Below, in pieces: positions 1-8,986 of a stretch of 64,000 nucleotides of DNA; the first letter of the stretch is position 1; every line of letters begins with the position of its first letter. The DNA lies in contig OX485805.1 of the NCBI GenBank assembly GCA_950295325.1, positions 58,428,758 to 58,492,757 on the forward strand, in the 5' to 3' direction. Source of the stretch: Polytrichum commune. Taxonomy: Eukaryota; Streptophyta; Polytrichopsida; Polytrichales; Polytrichaceae. The translations under genes and the position numbers were made by a program. The notes beneath the pieces are model-generated. The model was not told the DNA's origin. It saw only the letters and a list, made by a program, of their open reading frames with translations, and made no database searches.

Positions 1-864
1 TGGATCAACATCCGCCAATGATAAAGTCCTTCGTCTCCATGTGCACCTCAAAATGCTTATGAAAACCCGGAAACTTAACCACATCTTGTGAAGGGAACTT
101 GCTCTTGAGCTTCTCAAGGGCTTGGTGACAAGGCTCATCCCACTATTGGGATAGCCATTTCCTCAATAAGTCGAGTAAGGCCCTAGCAACCTTAAAACAA
201 ATCTAGAATGAAGTGGTGGTAGTAGTTGGCTAGGAAACCAATGGTTTTTTTTTTTTTTTGAGTCAAGGTCCAATTCTCCTCTTGGACTGCCTTGAAATTC
301 TTCATGTTTGTCCACCAACTTCCTTTGTCACCACATGCCTCAAGAACTAAATTTTTTATTGAGCAAAATTGCAATTCACTTCTTGGCGATAACATTTTGA
401 GCAACACATTGGTGAATACATCCTTGTATCTCACCAACATCCCACAAATATGGTTTGGGGGAGGCCCATCTTTCCTAGCCTCCCCATGAGTTCCTTGGAG
501 TTGCTCAATTTGAACCACGACCATTATGTTTACCATATTTCATTTGGTCCATTAAGACCAAATTCAACTTGGGTCCTCCTACCATAGGAGTCCTTGTCAA
601 TTTGAACCTCAATTCTTTGCCATTATGACACATCATAATGCACGGCAAGCACACCGGCTTGCACCTCACATCTATCATGTGAGTTTCAAGGAAGGCGGCC
701 TTCACAATGACATGCATTTCATCTATTTCACATGGTGTGAAATTTTGACAAAAATCCAATGTCCCACATTGAAAGGTTACATGCATCGCGGCCTCCTTTG
801 TCTCATGCGGTTCGCCCTTTCCAAACCGCACCTTGGTGGGCTTCACCACTCTACCAATCGGCAA
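1..864 (-). pseudogene. pol remnant of E0: protease tail, RT start, RNase H linker
   Basis: Reading 5' to 3' on the minus strand, 864-600 encodes the C-terminal half of a Ty3/gypsy aspartic protease: a KVRFGKGEPHETKE stretch, then GTLDFCQNFTPCEID, which aligns to the usual G.LDF..NF.V...D block. The catalytic D[ST]G segment is absent. Positions 500-340 encode the start of RT (MLVRYKDVFTN.L, from the YKDVF...LP region), and this passes within about 40 codons to the RT/RNase H linker near 300-200 (GFLANYYHHFI). The roughly 200-residue RT palm with its catalytic aspartates is missing. Frames are broken and a poly-T run at 246-259 interrupts the linker. Function as an enzyme is not possible in this copy. 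Confidence 0.8.
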
Positions 865-997
865 ACCCCAACTCCCATTGTAAGCTTTGGGGTCATGAAA
901 GAATGCCTTAACTCTTTGTCAACCCATGAGACAAGCCTCCCATTCATTTGAGCCTCAAGGTACAAAATACTTGGCCTCGGCTTAAGGCTACTAGCCT

Positions 998-1340
998 TGG
1001 CCACAAATCCATCGTCCAACATTTGGTCCTCGGCAACTTGGCTTGGCTTGGTCCGCAAAGCCAACTTTAAACATTTTGTCCGCGGGACAAATTGGTTTGG
1101 TGCCACAAAACCAATTTCTAATAATTTGTCCGCAAAACAAACATGTTTTGCCTTGGTAGCACAAAGCCACCTTCCCACACTCCGTCCGCGGCTCAAACAT
1201 GAATTGCCTTGGTAGGACAAACCCACCTCCCAACATTCCGTCCGCGGCACAAGTATGATTTGCTTTGGAAGCATAAAGCCACCTTTCAACATTCCGTCCG
1301 CGGCACCAACATGTTTTGCCTAAGTAAAATGGACCAAACA
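998..1340 (-). repeat. 56-bp minisatellite in gag-like region of E0
   Basis: About six imperfect tandem units, most near 56 bp and some 50-52 bp. Each starts near GCGGACGGAATGTT on the minus strand and ends near TTCATGTTCGTGCC. Unit length is not a multiple of three, so each unit shifts the frame. Similar arrays occur in E2, E3 and E4; in E1 it has collapsed to about one unit. Confidence 0.75.
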
Positions 1341-1971
1341 ATTTGCACTCATTTCTTTGGGACCTACTTTGGCTAAAGCCACTTGTGGTGATGCGCCGCC
1401 GAACTTCTCTTTGGGACCATCGGCTTCAATGCTCTTGGAAACTTGATGGTCCCCACCATGTCCTCAAGAAGCCTTGGGGACTTAAACAAGGCATCCACCA
1501 CCCGCTTTTAAAACCCCACCTAAAAGGATGTATTTCTTAGAAAGTTCGTCCGTTTTAGGTGTATCCTTCATTTGTGCGTTTGAATAGCGCACATAGGCCT
1601 TAAGAGGCCCCGGGTGCCTCATTAGCACCAAATTCATTCCAACATCAATACCTTCCAAGCATTTCGAATTGGAATTTCAATCCAACATTAATGCCCTCCA
1701 AGGTTTTGGGTGATTTCGGTATTCTAGGCCCCAAATGTTCTTTGAGGTTTGCGGGAGCCCTTTTCAAAGCACTCCTCCATTTTCCTTACCAAATCCACCC
1801 TCATGCCCACCATTGTCATTAGAACCAATGGTATGGTCAAATTCCATTTGCACATGATCCTTGTTCCAATTTGAGCCTCACAACCTTTTGGAAACCCCGG
1901 GCTCACCATCATAACCCGCATTTTTGATACCCATGTTTCCCTCAAAGTGCGAGCTCAAAACTTGGAACCTC

Positions 1972-1983
1972 GCTCTGATACCA
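1972..1983 (-). other. Primer binding site of E0 (tRNA-Met)
   Basis: The minus strand reads TGGTATCAGAGC, the complement of the 3' end of plant initiator tRNA-Met, two bases after the LTR. This fixes the orientation of E0. Confidence 0.9.
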
Positions 1984-1985
1984 AG

Positions 1986-2959
1986 TGTCGCAACCCTTGC
2001 TAGCCCCCCTTGACAATCTTGCCAATTTTCAATTCTAGCAAAGGTTACGAGCGCTAACCATTCGCATTCCGCCATGCTAATGGATAGCTCCTCTTACCCC
2101 GGACCAATAGTTCATAGGAGGGAACCAACCCTCCTACTTTGCTTTCGGGACTCATCCCTTAATCGGTAACCCATTTCCCCAATGTGGACTTCCATCCATG
2201 GAAGTCCAATCCTATGTTGATCATCGCGTTGCCGGAGCAACACTACAACAACCCGAACCATACTAGGCAACTATGGCCTCACAATAGGCCAAAGCCCATG
2301 GAGGCCTTGCCGTTCGGCCTCGGGTGGGTGAGGCCACACCACCTCACCCATATAAGCCTCTAGGACTCTACGCGGGGCCCCTACCCCACCGTCAACCAAC
2401 CTCTTGTCTCTCTACCAAGAGTTGGGGCCAAGTGGACATTTTCCCTTAGCTGCTGGGCCTAGAACCCCCCCTGCAGCTTCAGACCATCATAACTTCCTTG
2501 TATGATGTCTGATTCCAGCAACCAACCACTCCGTCTTCATCTACGCTTCACGTAGATGCCGATGGACTCCTCACTTGCCCCATTCGGGCAAGTGGTGAGG
2601 AAGTTATGCCTGTTTGAACCTTGGCAGTCCCGGGAATCACTCCCAGGCACTGCTGTACCAGGGCGCTGTCCCGGGACAGCGCCCCACTCAAATGGCCATA
2701 ACTCCTAGCTCACACCTCCGATTGAGGTGTTCTTGAGCATTCTAGAATCACCACGCCATGAGCTACGCATAGCTCATGGCCTTACCCTTGTGCCTCCTAG
2801 TCTTCGTGGATGGGAGGCGTTCCCAACGCCCGGGGACCTCATCCACACTAGGATCACTTGGGCCCTCTCACCAACGGCGCCACAAGTCCCGGGTGTCACT
2901 CCGGGGTCCCCCTTGTGCCCATGGTGTTTCGGCCACTCCTCATGGAGAGGTGCGCGACA
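1986..2959 (-). repeat. 5' LTR of E0
   Basis: A 974-bp LTR of the dominant family. Read on the minus strand it starts TGTCGCGC and ends TTGCGACA, giving the usual TG...CA ends, and is followed two bases later by the PBS. It keeps the family hairpins: the SmaI-centred GGGCGCTGTCCC palindrome, a CATCTACG/CGTAGATG stem and a GAGCTA/TAGCTC stem. Confidence 0.93.
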
Positions 2960-2980
2960 GTAAACCATCTCACACCACTT

Positions 2981-3002
2981 TTTACGAACGCTCGTTCGTA
3001 AA
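2981..3002. repeat. ACGAACG palindrome 1
   Basis: Arms TTTACGAACG and CGTTCGTAAA around a CT centre. One of the dispersed ACGAACGNNCGTTCGT family. Confidence 0.8.
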
Positions 3003-3099
3003 CACTGCATGTTCCAAACAATTTATCATGGGCAACCGATATTTATGATTGTTTTGTGAATTGTTTAGGTAATATTTCCTCGCTCGAAGCCTTTATGTT

Positions 3100-3117
3100 T
3101 ACGAACGCGCGTTCGTA
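3100..3117. repeat. ACGAACG palindrome 2
   Basis: Perfect 18-bp palindrome TACGAACGCGCGTTCGTA, directly upstream of the gene C acceptor. Confidence 0.8.
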
Positions 3118-3536
3118 TATGACTGAATCTTTGCCTTTGTATCTCAGATGCTGGGGCTGTACGTGAACACATACATTGACGCCGTCGACGAGGAGGATTA
3201 CAAGTTCCACAGGACAAAAACGTCGACGATGGACCTAGCTGACATGTCCGTGCCCAGAACGGACTTCAATATGCAGGCCGACGAAGGCATGCCTCCCATG
3301 GAAACAGACGACGACGAGCCTGGCCCCTCCGTCAACGTCGATGCCATCCTCCAGGCTTTGGATGCCACCCCTCTCCGGTTGTTGGCCCCATCAGGGGAGC
3401 CTTCGGAATACCAAGGGACCCCGGCTGGATGTACTGGATCCTCGGCGGGTGCCACCCAGGATGTCCTCCCCGCAAGAGTGTCTGGTGCGGAACCCTTCGG
3501 CACGCCTGGAGGCTGCTCGACTTCAGTGTCTCCAAG

Positions 3537-4508
3537 TGTCGCGCACCTCTCCATGAGGAGTGCCCGAAACACCATGGGCACAAGGGGGACCCCGGAGTGA
3601 CACCCGGGACTTGTGGCGCCGTTGGTGAGAGGGCCCAAGTGATCCTAGTGTGGGTGAGGGCCCCGGGCGTTGGGAACGCCTCCCACCCACGGAGACTAGG
3701 AGGCACAAGGGTAAGGCCATGAGTTATGCGTAGCTCATGGCGTGGTGATTCTCGAAAGCCCAAGAACACCTCAATCGGAGGTGTGAGCTAGGAGTTATGG
3801 CCATTTGAGTGGGGCGCTGTCCCGGGACAGCGCCCTGGTACAGCAGTGCCTGGGAGTGATTCCCGGGACTGCCAAGGTTCAAACAGGCATAACTTCCTCA
3901 AGAATTGCTCAAATGGGGCAAGTGAGGAGTCCATCGGCATCTACGTGAAGCGTAGATGAAGATGGAGTGGTTGGTTGTTATGATCAGACATCATACAAGG
4001 AAGTTATGATGGTCTGAAGCTGCTGGGGGGGTTCTAGGCCCAGCAGCTAAAGGAAAATGTCCACTTGGCCCCAACTCTTGGTAGAGAGACAAGAGGTTGG
4101 TTGACGGTGGGGTAGGGGCCCCACGTGAAGTCCTAGAGGCTTATATGGGTGAGGTGGTGTGGCCTCACCCACCCGAGGCCGAACGGCAAGGCCTCCATGG
4201 GCTTTGGCCCATTGTGAGGCCATAATTGCCTAGTATGGTTCGGGTTGTTGTAGTGTTGCTCCGGCAATGCGATGATCAACAAGGGATTGGACTTCCATGG
4301 ATGGAAGTCCACATCTAGGAATGGGTTACCGATTAAGGGGTGAGTCCCGAAAGCAAAGTAGGAGGGTTGGTTCCCTCCTATGAACTATTGGTCCGGGGTA
4401 AGAGGAGCTATCCATTAGCATGGCGGAATGCGAAGGGTTAGCGCTCGTAACCTTTGCTAGAAATGAAAATTGGCAAGATTGTTAAGGGACCTAGCAAGGG
4501 TTGCGACA
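3537..4508 (+). mobile_element. Solo LTR in gene C (TSD CCAAG)
   Basis: A 972-bp LTR, TGTCGCGC to TTGCGACA, flanked by CCAAG at 3532-3536 and 4509-4513. No internal sequence or PBS follows, so it is a solo LTR left by LTR-LTR recombination. It carries the intact 24-bp palindrome at 3812-3835. It is nearly identical to the LTR at 4946-5917. Confidence 0.95.
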
Positions 4509-4945
4509 CCAAGGCCCGTCGTTGTTCCGAGGATGGAGACCCTCGACCTCCTCGACCAACGCTCGCGTCCATCCTTGGACCTCTTCCGAAACACGAGGAG
4601 GAGGATGAAGAAGACGCCGTACGAGGAGTTGCCTGAGGGAGCAATCATCGAGGTGTCCGACGAGGACGAGGGCGACATGGACATCATGGCGGAGCTGGGG
4701 GTCGATTACGACAAGAACAAGCGGGTGAAGGAGGAGGCGCTGACTGTTGCCGAGCTGAATCCCAAGCTAGAGCATAAAATGAAGGAAGAAATAGCAGCTG
4801 CGGCAGAGGAGAGTGCAAGAAATATGACCCGCATGCAGGAGGCGCTGCGGGAATCCGCAGCAAAGACGGACGCCATATTTGAGATGCTCAAAAATATGCA
4901 GAGCTTCTCGGCGCCAGCACAACAGCCTTACCCCTTCCCCGGAGG

Positions 4946-5917
4946 TGTCGCGCACCTCTCCATGAGGAGTGCCCGAAACACCATGGGCACAAGGGGGACC
5001 CCGGAGTGACACCCGGGACTTGTGGCGCCGTTGGTGAGAGGGCCCAAGTGATCCTAGTGTGGGTGAGGGCCCCGGGCGTTGGGAACGCCTCCCACCCACG
5101 AAGATTAGGAGGCACAAGGGTAAGGCCATGAGTTATGCGTAGCTCATGGCGTGGTGATTCTAGAAAGCTCAAGAACACCTCAATCGGAGGTGTGAGCTAG
5201 GAGTTATGGCCATTTGAGTGGGGCGCTGTCCCAGGACAGCGCCCTGGTACAGCAGTGCCTGGGAGTGACTCCCGGGACTGCCAAGGTTCAAACAGGCATA
5301 ACTTCCTCAAGACTTGCTCAAATGGGGCAAGTGAGGAGTCCATCGGCATCTACGTGAAGCGTAGATGAAGATGGAGTGGTTGGTTGTTATGATCAGACAT
5401 CATACAAGGAAGTTATGATGGTCTGAAGCTGCTGGGGGGGTTCTAGGCCCAGCAGCTAAAGGAAAATGTCCACTTGGCCCCAACTCTTGGTAGAGAGACA
5501 AGAGGTTGGTTGACGGTGGGGTAGGGGCCCCACGTGAAGTCCTAGAGGCTTATATGGGTGAGGTGGTGTGGCCTCACCCACCCGAGGCCGAACGGCAAGG
5601 CCTCCATGGGCTTTGGCCCATTGTGAGGCCATAATTGCCTAGTATGGTTCGGGTTGTTGTAGTGTTGCTCCGGCAATGCGATGATCAACAAGGGATTGGA
5701 CTTCCATGGATGGAAGTCCACATCTAGGAATGGGTTACCGATTAAGGGGTGAGTCCCGAAAGCAAAGTAGGAGGGTTGGTTCCCTCCTATGAACTATTGG
5801 TCCGGGGTAAGAGGAGCTATCCATTAGCATGGCGGAATGCGAAGGGTTAGCGCTCGTAACCTTTGCTAGAAACGAAAATTGGCAAGATTATTAAGGGACC
5901 TAGCAAGGGTTGCGACA
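4946..5917 (+). mobile_element. Second solo LTR in gene C (TSD GGAGG)
   Basis: A 972-bp LTR flanked by GGAGG at 4941-4945 and 5918-5922. Same orientation as the gene and as the first solo LTR, 437 bp downstream of it. Different target duplications show two separate insertions. Confidence 0.95.
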
Positions 5918-6087
5918 GGAGGATACCCCACCCATTCCCCCCATCCAGGCATGTTCCCCGGAGGACCTTCGCACCCACCAGCACCACACCCAACGCCAGC
6001 TGGGAGTCCTCCGCCCCCTCAAATGACTGCCACCCCCGCCAACTCCCACGATGCGATAAGGGCTGCCATACGCGAGGACGAAGATTT

Positions 6088-6103
6088 ACGAACGCGCGTT
6101 CGT
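6088..6103. repeat. ACGAACG palindrome 3 (in coding sequence)
   Basis: Perfect ACGAACGCGCGTTCGT inside the gene C frame, read as RTRVR. Confidence 0.8.
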
Positions 6104-6490
6104 GAATCCTCAGGTTCTGCAGTCCTAACCCCTCCCCCTCCAAGGGTAGGACTGGCCTCAGTCACGGACACCGCCTCTTTGACAGTCGTCCCGAGGGTAG
6201 TGGATAGGCAGGGCGATGAATCTGCGCAACACACTGACATGGTCATTGTGGAGGAAACGCAGGGGAGCCCCAATGACGCGGTAGCTGTCCAAGGAATGGA
6301 CGTTGAGAGCCCTGACCTGGGACGACATCCATCCGCAGAGATGGAGGATGTCCGCATGGACACTCTCGACCTGGGCGGAGACGACGACGACGACGACGAC
6401 GAGGCGGACCACATTGTGCAGACCCAGGCGTCACAGTCGGAGCGTGCCACAGATGCCATGGAGACAGAGGCGGCTGGCCCAATGGGGATT

Positions 6491-6506
6491 ACGAACGCGC
6501 GTTCGT
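6491..6506. repeat. ACGAACG palindrome 4 (in coding sequence)
   Basis: Perfect ACGAACGCGCGTTCGT in gene C, read in a different frame from palindrome 3 (TNARS). This argues against selection for one peptide. Confidence 0.8.
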
Positions 6507-6580
6507 TAATCGAAGAGGAGGGAACTGCTCGGTCCAGCGCCGCTGCCCCTCCCCCCGATGACGAGGTAACTCTCCTCTGA

Positions 6581-6854
6581 GAATACCACTCATTTGACGA
6601 ACGCGCGTTCGTAACCACTAACCCATGCGCATTGTGTTCTTGGCGGTTCCTGTCCATCAGCATCACGAGGCGTGCGAGGACCCTTCTCTATGTGGACCCT
6701 TAGCCCGATAAATTTTGTAGAACACGGCATGTATTTTCCATAGGAAACTGTGAAAAATTATCACGTGAGACAATTGTAAATATTCACCGAATTAATATAT
6801 GAGCAGATGATCTCTGCGTCGCATCTCCCAAACTTATTGTATCGTATCGCATCT
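6581..6854 (+). other. 3' flank of gene C
   Basis: The sequence turns AT-rich after the stop at 6580, as expected of a 3' UTR and intergenic DNA. No gene seen. Confidence 0.4.
6597..6612. repeat. ACGAACG palindrome 5
   Basis: Perfect ACGAACGCGCGTTCGT just after the gene C stop codon. Confidence 0.8.
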
Positions 6855-6905
6855 TGTATTATGTATGTTCATGCGCATCATTACACTTTCACACCCACCT
6901 CATTA

Positions 6906-7012
6906 ACGACCGCCCGTTCGTAAAAGGGTGCGACCATCTGTCCACCTCCTTCACGAACGAGCATTCGTAAATGATGCGCCACCCCAGCCTTCATTCACGA
7001 ACGCTCGTTCGC
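6906..7012. repeat. Cluster of three ACGAACG palindromes
   Basis: Copies at 6906-6921 (imperfect), 6953-6968 (one mismatch) and 6997-7012 (nearly perfect), upstream of the phosphatase exon. The right arm has four in the same place. Confidence 0.75.
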
Positions 7013-7128
7013 AAGTCTGTACTTGACCACATTCTCCTTGCACTATTTTCTTCGCATAATCGTCTTTTCTTTAATACAATGTTATTTATTGGATCATAGA
7101 ATTAAACTAGTCGAGTTGTTAATCACAG

Positions 7129-8873
7129 GACCCCCCGGAGATAGGTCGGAAACCCTCGACCAGTGGACGTCTTACCCGAAACAAACCGTTCGTCGTGTTC
7201 GACCTGAACGGGGTGTTGTGTCACACCGAACACATCCCCCGGGTCCCCACGCGTCCCTTCCGTCACCCCGACGAAAGGGATTACGACGGAGAGCTCGACA
7301 CGCTCATTAACTGCAAGGCTGTCCGCGCCTGTCCCGGCCTGCGTGACTTCCTTCGAGAGGTGCTCGATGTAGCTCACGTCATTGTGTGGAGCTCCATGGT
7401 CATGGAGAACACCGAGCCAATCGTCGACTTCCTCTTCCGTGATCTTCCGAGGCCTTGCCTCATCCTCGGCCAAGAGGATTGCGATGAATTGCTTGACGAA
7501 AAGGGTATGCCGGTTCCAAAGTTCGGCGGTCGTGGTGGAGGACAACAATTCCTCAAGGTCCTGAGGTGTCGCGCACCTCTCCATGAGGAGTGCCCGAAAC
7601 ACCATGGGCACAAGGGGGACCCCGGAGTGACACCCGGGACTTGTGGCGCCGTTGGTGAGAGGGCCCAAGTGATCCTAGTGTGGGTGAGGGCCCCGGGCGT
7701 TGGGAACGCCTCCCACCCACAAAGACTAGGAGGCATGAGGGTGAGGCCATGAGCTATGCGTAGCTCATGGCGTGGTGATTCTAGAATGCTCAAGAACACC
7801 TCAATCGGAGGTGTGAGCTAGGAGTTATGGCCATTTGAGTGGGGTGCTGTCCCGGGACAGCCCCCTGCTACAGCAGTGCCTGGGAGTGATTCCCGGGACT
7901 GCCAAGGTTCAAACAGGCATAACTTCCTCAAGACTTGCCCGAATGGGGCAAGTGAGGAGTCCATCGGCATCTACGTGAAGCGTAGATGAAGATAAAGTGG
8001 TTGGTTGCTGGAATCAGACATCATACAAGGAATTTATGATGGTCTGAAGCTGCTGGGGGCTTCTAGGCCCAGCGGCTAAGGGAAAATGTCCACTTGGCCC
8101 CAACTCTTGGTAGAGAGACAAGAGGTTGGTTGATGGTGGGGTAGGGGCCCCGCGTGAAGTCCTAGAGGCTTATATGGGTGAGGTGGTGTGGCCTCACCCA
8201 CCCGAGGCCGAACGGCACGGCCTCCATGGGCATTGGCCCATTGTGAGGCCATAGTTGCCTAGTATGGTTCGGGTTGTTGTAGTGTTGCTCCGGCAACGCG
8301 ATGATCAACATAGGATTGGACTTCCATGGATGGAAGTCCACATTGGGGAAATGGGTTACCGATTAAGGGGTGAGTCCCGAAAGCAAAGTAGGAGGGTTGG
8401 TTCCCTCCTATGAACTATTGGTCCGGGGTAAGAGGAGCTATCCATTAGCATGGCGGAATGCGAAGGGTTAGCGCTCGTAACCTTTGGTAGAAACGAAAAT
8501 TGGCAAGATTATTAAGGGACCTAGCAAGGGTTGCGACATGAGGTCAAGACTGTGGCGGGGCATCCCCCGGCTGCAGGGGGTACCCCACGGGTGGTGGCCG
8601 ATCCCCGAGAACACCGTCCTCGTCGACGACAGCCCCACCAAAAGCGTCTTGAACCCCCTGGGGAACGTCATCTTCCCCGCCACTTGGACCGGCGATAGGA
8701 ACGACACGTTTTTGGTCGATACGCTAGCGCCTTACCTTAGAAGGCTTGTTGTCCACGCCGGTAGCATACCATTTTTTGTTAGGTCCAACCCCATCGGCAA
8801 TGTGGGTTTAAGCCCCCGTGATAATGTATTCAAGAGCATCATGAGGCTCGCCAAATTCAATAAATTGATTTGA
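7129..8873 (+). pseudogene. HAD phosphatase, NIF/FCP1-like, left copy, split by solo LTR
   Basis: Coding pieces 7129-7566 and 8544-8873 join to 768 nt (255 codons plus TGA) once the LTR and one TGAGG are left out. The exon is entered through an acceptor (aatcacag) at 7128; upstream exons are not identified. Motif I is FVVFDLNGVLC near residue 22, motif II is HVIVWSS (Ser of the S/T motif) near residue 85, and motif IV is NTVLVDDSP near residue 170, giving the order expected of the HAD fold. The SCP/FCP1 class usually has DxDx[TV] in motif I; here the second Asp is Asn, as I recall for a group of plant NIF-domain proteins, so catalysis may be weak or altered. Expected role: dephosphorylation of phosphoserine on a protein such as RNA polymerase II CTD, in the nucleus; this rests on family membership only. 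The LTR inserts stops, so this copy should give a truncated product unless the LTR is spliced out. Confidence 0.85.
7567..8538 (+). mobile_element. Solo LTR in left phosphatase gene (TSD TGAGG)
   Basis: A 972-bp LTR flanked by TGAGG at 7562-7566 and 8539-8543, in the sense orientation within the exon. The family palindrome is damaged (GGTGCTGTCCCGGGACAGCC). It shares this and other private changes with the solo LTR at 55413-56384. Confidence 0.95.
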
Positions 8874-8986
8874 AATTCCTCCATGTCTTTGCTTGTTATC
8901 GTGTGGTTCACATATCTAATGCTTGCTCTGTTTTGGATGTCTTTTGTTGTTGTGATTGTTGTTGTTTTTGTTGTTCTTGCCCATAG

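Larger units (their letters stand above)
1..2959 (-). mobile_element. Truncated chromovirus E0 (5' part only)
   Basis: Minus-strand Ty3/gypsy retrotransposon cut by the window edge. From its 5' end it has an LTR (1986-2959), a tRNA-Met PBS (1972-1983), a gag-like region with a 56-bp minisatellite, a protease remnant and an RT/RNase H remnant running off the window. Its internal sequence closely resembles E4 (51200-53153). The base run after the LTR, GTAAA at 2960-2964, should be its target-site duplication, but the partner copy lies outside the window. Confidence 0.9.
2960..3147 (+). other. Intron or 5' flank of gene C with two palindromes
   Basis: Non-coding stretch between E0 and the gene C exon. 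It ends with a pyrimidine-rich acceptor-like tract (ctttgtatctcag), so 3148 may be an exon edge rather than a true start. It holds palindromes at 2981-3002 and 3100-3117. Any upstream exon would lie on the far side of E0, outside the window. Confidence 0.5.
3148..6580 (+). pseudogene. Gene C: unknown acidic/proline-rich protein, split by two solo LTRs
   Basis: I do not recognise this protein. Coding pieces are 3148-3536, 4514-4945 and 5923-6580. Joining them, with each LTR and one copy of its 5-bp target duplication left out, gives 1479 nt: one open frame of 492 codons plus TGA. The frame across both scars is strong evidence of a real coding exon before the insertions. The product has an acidic start, a Ser/Pro/Gly-rich stretch, a basic patch (RRRMKK), an acidic segment (EVSDEDEGDMD), a charged helix likely to form a coiled coil (about residues 205-265), a proline-rich linker, and a second acidic tract with seven to eight Asp in a row. 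This looks like a disordered nuclear or scaffold-type protein. An in-frame TGA lies eight codons before the ATG, so the exon either starts at 3148 or is entered by splicing there. As it stands, translation from 3148 stops inside the first LTR at 3600. Third codon positions are GC-rich. Two palindromes lie inside the coding sequence. Confidence 0.7.

Noticed and set aside
1981-1985. CCAAG beside the E0 LTR, identical to the target duplication of the solo LTR at 3537-4508
   Set aside because: At E0 these bases are the end of the PBS (TGATACCAAG), so the match is coincidence and not evidence of a shared insertion.
3332-3769. Repeated open frames of 65-155 codons beginning MFLSILES or MALPLCLL
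   Set aside because: They recur at every LTR in the window and follow LTR sequence, not a gene. They are chance frames in a GC-rich LTR.
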